Below, piece after piece: positions 52,749-63,608 of a stretch of 64,000 bases of DNA. The stretch is from contig NZ_CH724159.1 in NCBI RefSeq assembly GCF_000153045.1, forward strand, positions 413,259 to 477,258. The letters are read 5' to 3'. The translations under genes were made by a program, and so were the position numbers. The notes below the pieces were generated by a model. The model saw only the letters and a program-made list of their open reading frames with translations. It did not search any database and was not told the origin of the DNA. Every line of letters begins with the position of its first letter. Position 1 is the first letter of the stretch. This stretch comes from Synechococcus sp. WH 5701. Lineage in GTDB: Bacteria; Cyanobacteriota; Cyanobacteriia; PCC-6307; Cyanobiaceae.

Positions 52749-54716
52749 TCAGACCCGCAGCGCATCGAGCACCGAGCGGTCCTCCAGGGTGCTGGTGTCA
52801 CCGCTCACCTCCTCACCGGCCGCCAGGGCCCGCAGGATGCGGCGCATGATCTTGCCGCTGCGGGTCTTGGGAAGGGCGCCGCTGAAGCGGATCTCGTCGG
52901 GGCGGGCGATCGGACCGATCTCGGTGCCCACGTGCCGGCGCAGTTCGGCGCCAAGGGCTTCGTCACCGCTGAGGCCCACTTGAAGGGTCACGAAGGCCAC
53001 GATGCCCTCACCCTTGAGGTCGTCGGGGCGGCCCACCACGGCGGCTTCGGCCACGGCCGGATGGCTCACTAGGGCCGACTCGATCTCCATCGAGCCCAGC
53101 CGGTGGCCGGAGACGCTGATCACGTCGTCGACCCGGCCCATCACCCAGTAGTAACCGTCGGCGTCGCGGCGGGCACCATCACCGGCGAAATAGAGGGGCC
53201 GGCCGTCGGCGCCGGTGATGTGCTCCCAGTAGCTCTTGCGGAAGCGCTCGGGGTCGCCGTGCACGTTGCGCATCATCCCCGGCCAGGGTCGTCGCACCGC
53301 CAGGTAACCGCCTTCATCCACGCCTACGCTTCTGCCTTCACTGTCGACAACATCGGCGGCGATGCCGGGCAGCGGCAGGGTGGCGGATCCTGGTTTGGTG
53401 GGGGTGGCCCCGGGCAGGGGGCTGATCATCACCCCGCCCGTCTCGGTCTGCCACCAGGTGTCGATGATCGGGCAGCGGTCATGGCCGATCACCTCCCGGT
53501 ACCACATCCAGGCCTCGGGGTTGATCGGCTCCCCGACTGTGCCGAGGATCCTCAGGGTGCTCATGTCGTAGTGATCCGGCACCTCGCGGCCGCTCTTCAT
53601 GAAGGCCCGGATCGCCGTGGGGGCGGTGTAGAAGAGGGTCACCTTGTGCTTCTCGATCACCTCCCAGAACGCTCCGGGTTTGGAGGGCCGTGGGGCCCCC
53701 TCGTACATCACCGTGGTGGCGCCATTGGAGAGCGGGCCGTAGACGATGTAGCTGTGGCCGGTGATCCAGCCCACGTCGGCGGTGCACCAGTGGATGTCGT
53801 CTTCACGGAGGTCGAAGATCCACTGGAAGGTGAGGTGGACCCAGAGGTTGTAGCCCGCTGTGGTGTGCACCACCCCCTTCGGTTTGCCGGTGGAACCTGA
53901 GGTGTAGAGCACGAACAGGCGGTCTTCGCTGGCCATCGGCTCCGCTGGGCAGTCGGCGCTCTGGCCGTCCACCAGCTCATGCCACCAGCGGTCGCGGCCC
54001 TCCTCCATCGCCGTGGGCTGCTCGGTGCGGCGCACCACCAGCACGTGCTCCACCGTGGGGCAGCCGCCATCGGCCAGGGCCTGATCCACCGCGGGTTTGA
54101 GTGCTACGGCCTTGTCCTTGCGGAAGCCGCCATCAGCGGTGATCACGGCCTTGACGCCGCCATCGATCAGCCGGTCGCGCAGGGCCTCGGCGGAGAAGCC
54201 GCCGAACACCACCGAGTGGGGCGCGCCGATGCGCGCGCAGGCCAGCATGGCAATCGTGGCCTCCGGCACCATCGGCATGTAAAGGGCCACCAGGTCACCC
54301 TTGCGGATGCCGAGCGCCTTGAGGGCGTTGGCGGCCTTGCAGACCTCAGCATGCAGCTCGCGGTAGCTGAAGCGGCGGCTGTCCCCGGGTTCCCCTTCCC
54401 AGATCAGGGCTGTCTTCTCGGCCCTGGGGCCATCCAGGTGACGATCGAGGCAGTTGTAGGCGAGGTTGGTGGTCCCCCCCTCGAACCAGCGGGCGAAGGG
54501 CGGGTTGCTCCAGTCGAGCACCGTGTGGAAGGGCTCGAACCAGTGCAGTTGCTCCCGGGCCTGCTCGCCCCAGAAGGCGTCGGGGTCGGCCTCAACGCGC
54601 GCCACCAGCTCCCGGTAGGCGGCCATGCTGCCGATGCGTGCCCCGGCCGCCAGCTCCGCCGGCGGCTCGAACACCCGCTCTTCCTGCAGCACCGATTCGA
54701 TCGTGACCTGGCTCAT
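52749..54716 (-). CDS. acs: acetyl-CoA synthetase
   Basis: 655-residue AMP-forming acetate-CoA ligase: acetate activation to acetyl-AMP and then acetyl-CoA. Motifs: [20 protein letters not shown] (P-loop), [40 protein letters not shown] (A5), [20 protein letters not shown] (A8), and [16 protein letters not shown] near the C-terminus, containing the Lys that is acetylated for regulation. Full length. Intact gene in housekeeping context, with an inverted neighbour HAD gene sharing the upstream region. Confidence 0.95.
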   Translation of the reverse strand: MSQVTIESVLQEERVFEPPAELAAGARIGSMAAYRELVARVEADPDAFWGEQAREQLHWFEPFHTVLDWSNPPFARWFEGGTTNLAYNCLDRHLDGPRAEKTALIWEGEPGDSRRFSYRELHAEVCKAANALKALGIRKGDLVALYMPMVPEATIAMLACARIGAPHSVVFGGFSAEALRDRLIDGGVKAVITADGGFRKDKAVALKPAVDQALADGGCPTVEHVLVVRRTEQPTAMEEGRDRWWHELVDGQSADCPAEPMASEDRLFVLYTSGSTGKPKGVVHTTAGYNLWVHLTFQWIFDLREDDIHWCTADVGWITGHSYIVYGPLSNGATTVMYEGAPRPSKPGAFWEVIEKHKVTLFYTAPTAIRAFMKSGREVPDHYDMSTLRILGTVGEPINPEAWMWYREVIGHDRCPIIDTWWQTETGGVMISPLPGATPTKPGSATLPLPGIAADVVDSEGRSVGVDEGGYLAVRRPWPGMMRNVHGDPERFRKSYWEHITGADGRPLYFAGDGARRDADGYYWVMGRVDDVISVSGHRLGSMEIESALVSHPAVAEAAVVGRPDDLKGEGIVAFVTLQVGLSGDEALGAELRRHVGTEIGPIARPDEIRFSGALPKTRSGKIMRRILRALAAGEEVSGDTSTLEDRSVLDALRV

Positions 54717-54763
54717 CGGGTCGGGGGCGACACCAGGTCATTGTGGACTGAGAGGATGCGTCG

Positions 54764-55414
54764 ATGAACAGCCCCGCGGCCTGTCTGTTCGACCTCGATG
54801 GTCTGCTGCTCGACACCGAGCCTCTGCACGGTCAGGCCTGGCGGCAGGCGGCCCTGGAGTTTGGCCTCGAGCTCAGTGATCAGCAGCTGCTGGAGCTGCG
54901 CGGGCGCCGGCGCCTGGACAACGCCAGCAGCGTGATTGCCTGGATCGAAGCGACGGGCCGTCAGCCCCCCAGCAGCGAGCAGTTGCTGGCGGTGCAGCAA
55001 CCGATCGCCCGGGAGCTTCTGCCCGGGGCTCGGGCGATGCCCGGGGCTCCCGAGCTGCTGCGTCGCTGCCAGGACCTGGCCATTCCGATGGCCCTGGCCA
55101 CCAGCAGCAGCCGCGACTCCGTGGGGATCAAGTGCGCTCCCCATCCCTGGCTGGAGCAGATCGAGCTGATCGTCTGCGGTGATGATCCCGAGCTGACGGA
55201 AGGCAAGCCTGCCCCTGACATCTTTCTGCTGGCGGCCCGGCGGCTGGGGGTGGACGCGAGTGCCTGCTGGGCCTTCGAGGATTCCCTTGCCGGGGCCCAG
55301 GCGGCCCTGGCCGCAGGAGCCCTGGTGCATGTGCTGCTCCCCGACGGCCTTGGGCGGGAGCATTACCCCCAGGAGGTGCGCTGTCTGCTCTCCCTGGCTG
55401 AGCTGGAGCTCTGA
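54764..55414 (+). CDS. HAD-superfamily phosphatase (phosphoglucomutase-like)
   Basis: 216 residues. Motif I LFDLDGLLLDTEPL (nucleophile and acid Asp), motif II ALATSSSRD, motif III and IV EGKPAPDIFLLAARRLG and CWAFEDSLAGAQAALAAG, with a four-helix cap in between. It belongs to the beta-phosphoglucomutase/phosphoglycolate phosphatase group; a GPP-like or sugar phosphatase role is likely. Divergent from acs; starts are 47 bases apart. Confidence 0.85.
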   Translation: MNSPAACLFDLDGLLLDTEPLHGQAWRQAALEFGLELSDQQLLELRGRRRLDNASSVIAWIEATGRQPPSSEQLLAVQQPIARELLPGARAMPGAPELLRRCQDLAIPMALATSSSRDSVGIKCAPHPWLEQIELIVCGDDPELTEGKPAPDIFLLAARRLGVDASACWAFEDSLAGAQAALAAGALVHVLLPDGLGREHYPQEVRCLLSLAELEL

Positions 55415-55442
55415 GTGCTGAGCGTGACCCGGCGCCTGGCGC

Positions 55443-55691
55443 TCAGCTGTCCTGGGCTGAACTTGTGAAGCGCTGGTAAAGGCGAAAGCCCAGCCCGCCC
55501 CAGAGCAGCGTCCAGACCGTGAAGGTGGCCAGGGTGCCCAGCTGGTTCGTCTCGATCGAGTACACCCCGGCCTGGATGAAACCGGCATCGATCAGGGAAC
55601 CACCGATCCCCCAACCCAGCACCCAGCTGATCATGAAGCCAATGGCCTGGAGGTTGCCGGTCATGGCAGCGCCGCGGAACATCTGCGGCAT
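55443..55691 (-). CDS. small two-span membrane protein
   Basis: 82 residues with helices LQAIGFMISWVLGWGIGGSL and TFTVWTLLWGGLGFRLYQRF. Resembles small cyanobacterial membrane proteins of unknown role. Start ATG at 55691 (an in-frame ATG at 55718 is the alternative). Confidence 0.55.
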   Translation of the reverse strand: MPQMFRGAAMTGNLQAIGFMISWVLGWGIGGSLIDAGFIQAGVYSIETNQLGTLATFTVWTLLWGGLGFRLYQRFTSSAQDS

Positions 55692-55735
55692 TCTCCTGTG
55701 CTTCGATCCCACGCCCATCCATCTGGCGCGTTTGA

Positions 55736-56062
55736 CTACCAGGCACCGGTAGGCGCAGCAGACACCTCGTGCTGAGCTGATAGTTGAGAGGACCCTGGCT
55801 GCTGGGTCATCTCGACAGCAGCCACCTTCACCGAAGCTTCAATGGCCTGCTGGCGATAGCGTCGCAGGCAGTATTTGCAGCCACCAGTGGTCTGCAGGTG
55901 ACGCTCAGGCGTGATCACGATCAGGCGAACGGGATGATCCAGGCAGCGGATCTTCACTGGAGATCGATAACTGCGGTAATCGATCTCCTCGTAGCTGTAG
56001 TGGTGGCCAAACCGTTCCATCGCCCGCTTGAGGAAGGTTTCGCGATCGATCCTTACAGCCAT
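55736..56062 (-). CDS. hypothetical protein with DUF723-like zinc ribbon
   Basis: 108 residues: FLKRAMERFGHHYSYEEIDY, RSYRSPVKIRCLDHPVRLIV, TPERHLQTTGGCKYCLRRYR. The pattern of a FGHHY helix followed by a beta hairpin and C-x-x-C is shared with homing-endonuclease-associated DUF723 domains, where it binds DNA. It is found without an endonuclease here. Function unknown; possibly DNA binding. Confidence 0.6.
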   Translation of the reverse strand: MAVRIDRETFLKRAMERFGHHYSYEEIDYRSYRSPVKIRCLDHPVRLIVITPERHLQTTGGCKYCLRRYRQQAIEASVKVAAVEMTQQPGSSQLSAQHEVSAAPTGAW

Positions 56063-56233
56063 GGACGTTCTTTTACTACAGGCAACACGACAGTTAAACG
56101 GTGCGAGCCCTTGGCTCAGGGATCTCGCCCTAACCCTTGGCCACTTCCCAAACTATCGGATGGCAGAACGGGGGGCTCCCCAGGATTTCCATCTTTCTGA
56201 AGATTGATGGCCAGGGGAACCCTGTGGCAACCC

Positions 56234-57220
56234 TCAGCTCACCACCACGTTCGTGACCCGCCCACCGAGACGGTTGACCCGTTGCAGGGCCTCGTTCATG
56301 CGGCTGAAGGGAACGCGGATCACGTAGGCGCCACTGCGTACGTAGTCGTTGTTGGCCAGGCCCGTGGCGGAGATGGTGACCAAACGGCCACTGCCGCTGC
56401 TGCTCTCACCGGCTGACACCCGCAGGGCTTCGACCCGGTGCTCCTGGGAGGGGGACCGCAGGGGTGCTTCAGGGGAGAACTCGGAGGAAATCCCCGACTG
56501 GGTGCTCACCAGCGCCTTGAACGGTCCTTCGGTCGAGACGATCACCACCCGGCCACCGGCGCCACGTACCGGCATCGCCTTGTCCTGGTGCAGGGCCTTG
56601 CCCAGGCGGAACTGGGTGCCGCTGGTGTCTCCCTTCACGGAAGCCGCGGCTCCGCGGGCAAGCTGCATCAGCCAGGAGAACTGACGTCCCTCATGGCCTT
56701 TGGAGTAATCCCAGCCGTGCAGGTAGGGCACAGTGTCAAGACCGAAGCGTTCCTGGTATTCGTCGCTGTCGATGTAGGAATCGATCTCCGCGTCGTAACC
56801 CTGGTCCTGCAGGATCGTGAAGTGATGCAGCATCTCCGCCTTGTTCTGAGGTGCCCGCCCCAGCAGATGCTTGTGGTTCAGTTCAATGAAGCGATAGGGA
56901 TTGCAGTTCTCGAAGAATCTGGATCGATAGAGGCCACTCTTGGCCACGGTCCGCACCAGTTCCCGCACGTTCAGAGCGCCGTTGCGGAACAGGGACTCAG
57001 CCCCATTGAGACGCTCACTGGCCATCACATACTGCTGACCGAGCACCTGCTGATAAACGGCCCGAATGATCTGCTTGGTGTCCTGCTCGGAGCCGTTTGA
57101 CCAGCTTTCCCTGTTGCGATCATTCGCGAAGCGATCAATGCCTAAGGCGGGCGCCTGGACCAGTGCCATGAGAAACGTTGCGGGGGACAAGGGAGAAGAG
57201 GGCAAGCCAAGGAGCGCCAT
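56234..57220 (-). CDS. phycobilisome rod linker polypeptide
   Basis: 328 residues. PBS linker domain: LGIDRFANDRNRESWSNGSE, IIRAVYQQVLGQQYVM, NVRELVRTVAKSGLYRSRFF, ELNHKHLLGRAPQNKAEMLH, DEYQERFGLDTVPYLHGWDY. A CpcD-like capping domain follows at the C-terminus (VRSGAYVIRVPFSRMNEALQ, RVNRLGGRVTNVV). Such two-domain linkers join phycocyanin or phycoerythrin hexamers into rods; the sequence is like the phycoerythrin/phycocyanin class (CpcC/CpeC/MpeC) and the exact disc cannot be named. No phycobiliprotein subunit gene is next to it. Start at MALLGLPSS (57220) or 57250. Confidence 0.85.
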   Translation of the reverse strand: MALLGLPSSPLSPATFLMALVQAPALGIDRFANDRNRESWSNGSEQDTKQIIRAVYQQVLGQQYVMASERLNGAESLFRNGALNVRELVRTVAKSGLYRSRFFENCNPYRFIELNHKHLLGRAPQNKAEMLHHFTILQDQGYDAEIDSYIDSDEYQERFGLDTVPYLHGWDYSKGHEGRQFSWLMQLARGAAASVKGDTSGTQFRLGKALHQDKAMPVRGAGGRVVIVSTEGPFKALVSTQSGISSEFSPEAPLRSPSQEHRVEALRVSAGESSSGSGRLVTISATGLANNDYVRSGAYVIRVPFSRMNEALQRVNRLGGRVTNVVVS

Positions 57221-57346
57221 TCGTGCCATCAATCGCGTGCTTGCTGGCAATTGTTAGCCAACAAGTGCTTGCTACGATTTCGCCACTCTTGCTGCCGGCA
57301 ACACTGTAAGCTGAGTGAGCGTTTCCGCGTATTTCTTCACAAGCAT

Positions 57347-57889
57347 TTAATCAACGCAGGGAATCTTCATGTTCTGAAGGGTTGAATCATGCCCCGCAAC
57401 GGCCCTGAGCCGGAGTCGTCGCCTGTGCTCTTTTCCTGTTCGGCTTTGCGGCCATGGGTGAGATCCTGAGGTCAACGGCGCTTCCCCATCCAGGCTGAAA
57501 CGCGGGATGATGGCCAGCATCTCCAGCGCCATGTCGGCGATGGCTTCAGCGTGGTGAGGGAGCGATCTGGGCAGCCCACTGGCAACCATGTAATGATCGC
57601 CGATGGTCTTGATCTTTTCGAGACCATGGCGATCGCTCAGATCGTCGAAGGCGCTGAACACGTCGTTGAGGCGTGAGACAAGGTCATGGCAGGGAAGTAA
57701 TCGCGAAAGCTCCGTGAATCCGACGATATCAGCGAAGAGAACGCTGACATCGGCATGAATCTGAGCGATCAGGTCGCTTCCATTTTTCATCTCGTCAGCG
57801 ATTAGTTCAGGCAGAATGTTCAGCAGGAGTTTCTCGACTCTTTGTTGTTCATCTTTGGCCAGAATTTCTGCCTGCATTCTGCGATTCAT
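57347..57889 (-). pseudogene. class III nucleotide cyclase, catalytic part, truncated
   Basis: Encodes the linker helix (AEILAKDEQQRVEKLLLNIL and PELIADEMKNG) and the first half of an adenylate/guanylate cyclase: VSVLFADIVGFTELSRLL (metal Asp 1) and GLEKIKTIGDHYMVASGLP (metal Asp 2). After FSLDGEAPL the frame changes: a shifted frame reads VDLRI, the next family motif, and then resemblance ends. The transition-state Asn/Arg residues are missing, so cyclase activity is impossible. Confidence 0.7.
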
Positions 57890-58684
57890 TTACTGATACG
57901 TGCGTAAAAACGACTGATTGAAGGCTGACTCCACGTCAGTCAGCTCGTCATTGCCCCTCACCGGCATCAGGATGTTTGCCGGATCAATCGAACTGTCTTC
58001 GAGGAATGCGCGGCCCGCCAGGGTGAGTTGCTCACGCAGGGCCAGCACCCTCGAGATCACCAGCCGATCAAGAATGAACATGGTCGCGAAGGTGAGGAAC
58101 AACGCAATCCCAAGAACGATCAACAGGATCTTCCCCACATAGCGAACCGGGCTTGCTTGCAGGCCACTGGCGTCATGGCGGATCACGAAGCGAAGATCAC
58201 CACCACCGAGCTCCTGAGGGCTCCAAACTGCGTCATAATGTGTGGAGAATGATATCCAGGAGGAAGACGCTTTCCCTGCAGCTTGGCTGGGCTTGATTCC
58301 CGTTGTCGGAGCTTCCCCGAAGCTGCCGAGGACAAGCCTGCTTGAATCCGTCAGAAGGCTGGCCCCCCTGATCGTGTTCACCATGGCAGGTGAGGCCAAT
58401 TCTTCAATGGCGGTAAGCAGTTCCGTTGCTGTGGCGTTCAAACCTTTGGCTACAATCCACTCAACCTTGGTATTGGTGAGTGCACGCATCTGCTGCTCCA
58501 GCCGTTCGGCCTGCCGCATCACAGAGGGGATGAGCACGAGGGCTTCCACCAGGATGAAGTTGAGAAAGATCCAGAAGCTGATGCGGCGTGAAAGTCGTGC
58601 CTTCAGGTCAACACCAGCGACGACTTCACGCCACCAGGAGTGCACGTGACTCGCGAGCCGGTTCATCCTCACCAAGTTCCCCAA
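57890..58684 (-). pseudogene. cyclase sensor/membrane half
   Basis: 264 residues: cytosolic N-terminus, helix 1 (ISFWIFLNFILVEALVLIPS), an extracytoplasmic sensor region of about 130 residues, helix 2 (ILLIVLGIALFLTFATMFIL) and a HAMP domain (SRVLALREQLTLAGRAFLED, GNDELTDVESAF). The stop TAA directly precedes the ATG of the catalytic half (QTAAATG context) in the same frame, so one nonsense change separates them. The original protein was a membrane receptor cyclase. Confidence 0.7.
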
Positions 58685-58775
58685 GACCCATCATGGTCGC
58701 CCTCATGAGACCCGCAACTGGCTGAGGGGCGTCAGGCCACCCATGGCAATGTGGTGTTCCGGTTTTCCCAGTCCG

Positions 58776-59042
58776 ATGCTTTCCAGGTCATGTCAGATCA
58801 CGGCGGCCTCCAGCCTGGCTGTGATCGCCCTGACCGCTGCAGCCCAGCTCTGGATTCGCTCTGCAGAGCACAGGTTGCACTGGAGTTGCCTGCTCTATGC
58901 CTCCGGGGAGAGTCCTGTTGTCGTCACGAAATCGATTCAGACGGTTTTACCAGGATTCAAGGCCAAGGGCGGGAAGGAGTCGGTGAGTGGTGAACGCCTC
59001 TACCGGCTCTGTTCCACCGTGCTCGATTCGGTGGCCTGGTAG
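58776..59042 (+). CDS. small secreted hypothetical protein
   Basis: 88 residues with a hydrophobic N-terminus (ITAASSLAVIALTAAAQLWI) that looks like a signal or anchor, then SPVVVTKSIQTVLPGFKAKG and YRLCSTVLDSVAW. Codon use is plausible. Convergent with lipA. Not recognised; an earlier ATG at 58743 is in frame. Confidence 0.45.
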   Translation: MLSRSCQITAASSLAVIALTAAAQLWIRSAEHRLHWSCLLYASGESPVVVTKSIQTVLPGFKAKGGKESVSGERLYRLCSTVLDSVAW

Positions 59043-59076
59043 CCCAGCAGGCCGAAGTTCCGGGGATCGCGGGAAC

Positions 59077-59996
59077 TCAATCGCCGGCCGCGTGATAGCT
59101 GCTGCGCACCAGGGGGCCACTGCGCACCTGCTGGAACCCGAGCTCGCGGGCGATCGCACCGAGGCGCTCGAACTCGGCGGGTTCCCAGTAGCGGGCCACC
59201 GGCAGGTGGGCGAGGGAGGGGCGCATGTACTGGCCAAGGGTGAGGCGCTGACAGTTGGCCCGTCGCAGGTCCTCCATGGCCTCCACCACGTCCTGCTCGG
59301 TTTCCCCCAGGCCCAGCATCAACCCTGATTTGGTGGGGATTTCCGGGGCCAGCTCCCGGGCCGCCGCCAGCAGGCCCAGCGAGCGTTCATAGGTGGCGCC
59401 ACGCCGGACCTGGCCCTGAAGGCGTCGCACGGTTTCGAGGTTGTGGTTGAAGCAGACGGGACCGGCGGCCAGCACGGAGGCGAGCCGCTGGCGCTGCGCG
59501 GCTTCTGCCTGGGTCTGATTGCTGTGGCCGCCCCAGAAATCAGGGGTGAGCACCTCAATGGCGATCAGGGGGTTGCGGCGCCGGATGGCGGTCATGGTGC
59601 CGGTGAACAGCACGGCGCCGTGGTCGGCCAGATCGTCGCGGGCCACGGCGGTGAGCACCACATAGCGCAGGGCCAGCTGCTCCACAGCCTTCGCCACCCG
59701 CTCCGCTTCCTGGGCCTCGAAGGGTGCGGGCGGGCGGCCCTTCTCCACCTGACAGAAGGCGCAGCTGCGGGTGCAGACCGGTCCGCCCAGCAGAAAGGTG
59801 GCGGTGCCAGCGGCGTAGCACTCCCCTCGGTTGGGGCAGCGTCCCTCTTCGCAGATGGTGTGCAGCCGCTGCCCCTTGACCACGGCCTGCACCGTTTCCA
59901 GGGCCGAGGCACTGCCGATCGGGCGGCGCAACCAGGAGGGAAGCCGCTCGGCAGGGGCGATGGCGCTGTAACGGCTGATCGGGCGAACCATGGCGC

Positions 59997-60000
<4 letters not shown>
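59077..60000 (-). CDS. lipA: lipoyl synthase
   Basis: 307-residue radical SAM enzyme inserting two sulphurs into octanoyl groups of lipoylated proteins. The auxiliary cluster is bound by C-x4-C-x5-C ([12 protein letters not shown]) and the SAM cluster by [15 protein letters not shown]; the characteristic RRG-containing/terminal region [13 protein letters not shown] is at the end. GTG at 60000 overlaps the recR stop as GTGA, indicating coupling; ATG at 59991 is an alternative. Confidence 0.95.
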
Positions 60001-60620
<620 letters not shown>

Positions 60621-60690
60621 CTAGGAGCGAGGCCACCGGCAACAATGGTGCCGGTGTGATCTCCCACCCCTCCCGCTTGTTCGTTACCCC

Positions 60691-61275
60691 ATGGCGCAGC
60701 GCCCTTCGTTCCCCTGGTTTCTCTCGGCACGCCGGGGCCTGCTCGGTCTGCTGCTGGGCAGCCTGTTGCTGTTGGGCGGCCTGAGCGGTTGCAGCGCGGC
60801 GGCGGCCGGGCTGAATTCCTTTCAGAGTCCGGACGGGCGCTATGCCTTTCTCTATCCCACCGGCTGGACCCGGGTGGCGGTGAGCAACGGCCCCCAGGTG
60901 GTCTTCCACGATCTGATCAACAGCGATGAGACTCTCAGCCTGGTGATCTCGGAGGTGAACGCCACCAATGAATTGGAATCCCTTGGCAGTGCCGTGGCGG
61001 TGGGCGAGAAGCTGGGCCGCATCGTGATCGCCCCCCAGGGCAGCGGCCGTGAGGCTGAGCTGGTGGAGGCAGGCGAGCGTGAGGACGGCGGTCACACGTT
61101 CTATGACCTGGAATATGCGGTTCACCTCTCCGACCGCGATCGCCACGAGCTGGCCACTGTGGTGGTCGACCGCGGCCGCCTCTACACCCTGGCGGCAAGC
61201 ACCAATGAATTGCGCTGGCCGAAGGTGAAGGACCTGTTCCGGAATGTGATCACCTCCTTCACTCTGCAGATCTGA
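60691..61275 (+). CDS. CyanoP lipoprotein (PsbP family)
   Basis: 194 residues: hydrophobic signal and lipobox (GLSGC), then the PsbP fold FQSPDGRYAFLYPTGWTRVA, VFHDLINSDETLSLVISEVN, HTFYDLEYAVHLSDRDRHEL, RLYTLAASTNELRWPKVKDL. CyanoP is a lumenal thylakoid lipoprotein helping early photosystem II assembly. Followed after three bases by a flavoprotein gene. Confidence 0.9.
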   Translation: MAQRPSFPWFLSARRGLLGLLLGSLLLLGGLSGCSAAAAGLNSFQSPDGRYAFLYPTGWTRVAVSNGPQVVFHDLINSDETLSLVISEVNATNELESLGSAVAVGEKLGRIVIAPQGSGREAELVEAGEREDGGHTFYDLEYAVHLSDRDRHELATVVVDRGRLYTLAASTNELRWPKVKDLFRNVITSFTLQI

Positions 61276-61278
61276 CGC

Positions 61279-62466
61279 TTGGCTGATGTGCTGGTCATCG
61301 GCGCCGGCCTGGCCGGTTCCCTGGCGGCTCTGGCCCTGGCCGAGCGCGGCGCAGGGGTGGAGCTGCTGGATCCGGGCCAGGGGTTTTCAGCCACCGGCCT
61401 GAGCTATGGCGGCGTGCCCTGGTGGGCCGGGCACCCTGGGCCCCTCGACTCGCTCATGGCCACAGCCCCGGCGGCCTGGCGGCAGCTGGAGCAGCGCCAC
61501 GGTCCCCTGGGCTGGAGCCCTTGCTCCCTGCGGCTGCACTGGAGCGAAGCTGAAGCAGCAGGAGCAGACGATCAGGTGTTCCGCGACCGTGCTTCGGCGT
61601 CTTGCGGCAGCTCATCGCTCGACCAGACCCTGGCCCTGGTCGAGTCTCTGGCGCGCCGCCATCTGGGGCCTGATCAGGTGGAGAGACTCGATGCCTCGCC
61701 TGCCTCGGGGGTGCGGCGGGTGCTGCGGCTGGGCTACGGCCGCATCGACAGTCGCCAGCTGTCTCTGGCCCTGCCACTGGCCCTGGAGCGGGCCGGGGTG
61801 CGGCGGCGACGCGGCCGTTGCGGCCCCCTGCGGGCCGGGGCCCTGCCCGCCCAGCAGGTGGTGCTGGCTGCCGGGGCCGGCTGCCGTGCCCTCTGGCCGG
61901 CTTTGCCCGATCGCCTGCGGGTGAGCTGGGCCGGAGTGCTGCGGCTCGATGATGGTCCGCTCAGCCGCGAGCTGCTGAACAGTTCCGCTCTCACCCAGCC
62001 CAACGACATCCTCATGCCGCTCGTCGCCCAGCGCCAGGGTCTCGAGCAACGGGCGGATCAGTTGGAGCGGCCGGAGTGGATCGTCGATGCGGGCCTGGCC
62101 CCCTGGGGTGAGGGCCTGCTGCTGGGGCAGAGCAGCCTGATCAGGCCGGGCACCAGCTGTGGCGCCCCACCCCAGACCGCTGCTCTGGAGCTGGAGCTGC
62201 GGCGGGCCTTGGGGCGGATTGATCCCCGCCTTGAGCAGGTGCCGGCCTGCTTTGAGCAGGTGCCCGTGAGCTTCTGCAGCAGTGGCCCACCTCTGGTGGG
62301 TCCAGTGGCTGGGGCGCCTGGCCTCTGGCTGTTCGCCGGGCTGAGCAGCCCATTCGCCCTGGCGCCTGCCCTGGCCGAGCTATTGGCAGAAGCACTCAGC
62401 GGCGAGCCGCGGGCCCTGGAGAGGCTGCCGGGGGCCACAACAGAGGCCAGTCCTGGCTGGGGTTGA
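61279..62466 (+). CDS. FAD-dependent amino-acid oxidase-like protein
   Basis: 395 residues; N-terminal VLVIGAGLAGSLAALALAER is the dinucleotide-binding motif. Later, SYGGVPWWAGHPG and QQVVLAAGAGCRAL and the C-terminal VGPVAGAPGLWLFAGLSSPF with FAD contacts fit the DAO/glycine oxidase family. It could be involved in thiamine or amine metabolism. TTG start at 61279 sits next to the CyanoP stop, so they are probably cotranscribed. Confidence 0.75.
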   Translation: MADVLVIGAGLAGSLAALALAERGAGVELLDPGQGFSATGLSYGGVPWWAGHPGPLDSLMATAPAAWRQLEQRHGPLGWSPCSLRLHWSEAEAAGADDQVFRDRASASCGSSSLDQTLALVESLARRHLGPDQVERLDASPASGVRRVLRLGYGRIDSRQLSLALPLALERAGVRRRRGRCGPLRAGALPAQQVVLAAGAGCRALWPALPDRLRVSWAGVLRLDDGPLSRELLNSSALTQPNDILMPLVAQRQGLEQRADQLERPEWIVDAGLAPWGEGLLLGQSSLIRPGTSCGAPPQTAALELELRRALGRIDPRLEQVPACFEQVPVSFCSSGPPLVGPVAGAPGLWLFAGLSSPFALAPALAELLAEALSGEPRALERLPGATTEASPGWG

Positions 62467-62473
62467 GCCTCAC

Positions 62474-63388
62474 TCAGAAGAGGAAGCGCTGGCGGTTGTC
62501 GCCATCGATCGTCGTGGCATTGATGGCTTCCACGTCACGGGGGGGCCAGTCGGCCTCCCAGTAGCTGATGCCGTTGAGATCGAAGGGCCGGCCGCTCAGG
62601 CGCTCTGCATCAAAGCGGGTGGTGGCCATGGCCGTGATCAGGCCGCCGATTTCCATCGGCCCCAGATCCGTTTTCAGGTCCTGGCCGGCCGCTCCGATCA
62701 GGCTGGGCAGCCGCACCAGGTTCTCAGGGCGCGTCAGTTTGCTGAACAGGGCGGTCAGGACCAGTTTCTGACGGTCGATCCGGCCGATGTCACCCTCCTC
62801 ATCATGGCGCCAGCGCAGGAATCCCTCCAGATCGCGGCCCTTGAGGGTCTGCAGGCCCGGCTGCAGGTCGATGTAGAGGCCCTGGCTGTTGTCGACGTAA
62901 TACATGCGCTTGGGCACGTTCACCTCGACACCGCCAAGCACATCGCCCATGCGGCGGATCGCCCCCAGATTCACGAGCAGGTGGTGGTCGATCGGACGGC
63001 CCAGCCGCTCCGAGAGCTCCTGCTTGACCGCATCGGCTCCGCCATAGGCATAGAGGGCGTTGGCCTTGATGCCCCCGTAGCGGGCCGAGTCGATGTAGGT
63101 GTCTCTGGGCACCTGGGTGACATGGGTGACGCCGTTCTCGATGCGGATCGAAAACATCACATCAGTGTTGCCCCCACCCACGTCGGTGCCGAGCACCAGC
63201 ACATCGCGGCCATTGGCCCCCCAGGCGGCGAAGGGATTGCTGAGTTGGCCGGTGAGCTTGGCGGTCTGGGAGGCCCAGTCCTGGGGCAGCAACGAAGCCA
63301 GGGGACCGGAGAGGGCCAGACCTCCTCCCAGACCCATCAGCATCGCCAGAAAAATGGGAAGGGGGCGGGATCCTTGGCTGGAGGTCAT
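62474..63388 (-). CDS. LytR-CpsA-Psr (LCP) family ligase
   Basis: 304 residues: one N-terminal membrane helix (LPIFLAMLMGLGGGLALSGP) and an LCP catalytic domain: VLVLGTDVGGGNTDVMFSIR, ITHVTQVPRDTYIDSARYG, IKANALYAYGGADAVKQELS, GVEVNVPKRMYYVDNSQGLY, KGRDLEGFLRWRHDEEGDIG. The conserved Asp/Arg clusters bind polyprenyl pyrophosphate; LCPs attach secondary polymers to peptidoglycan. Start at MTSSQGSRP (63388) begins right at the anchor. It converges on the flavoprotein gene. Confidence 0.88.
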   Translation of the reverse strand: MTSSQGSRPLPIFLAMLMGLGGGLALSGPLASLLPQDWASQTAKLTGQLSNPFAAWGANGRDVLVLGTDVGGGNTDVMFSIRIENGVTHVTQVPRDTYIDSARYGGIKANALYAYGGADAVKQELSERLGRPIDHHLLVNLGAIRRMGDVLGGVEVNVPKRMYYVDNSQGLYIDLQPGLQTLKGRDLEGFLRWRHDEEGDIGRIDRQKLVLTALFSKLTRPENLVRLPSLIGAAGQDLKTDLGPMEIGGLITAMATTRFDAERLSGRPFDLNGISYWEADWPPRDVEAINATTIDGDNRQRFLF

Positions 63389-63608
63389 CGGAACCTGGGG
63401 AGGTTGGCTCTTCAAGACCACAGCGCCGCAACTGTCGTGAAGACGACGGGAAGCCGGGTGGGGTCGTGGCCTGAAGAGCTGGGCATGAGCTTTTGTGACA
63501 GGGGGAGGGGTTTGGCCCTTTGTCACCTTCATTAACCTTATTTCATCCGGACCAATCGGCTCTCCTCCACCCAGGGGCAGTTTGTTCCAGTTCCCTGGCT
63601 GGACCCAC

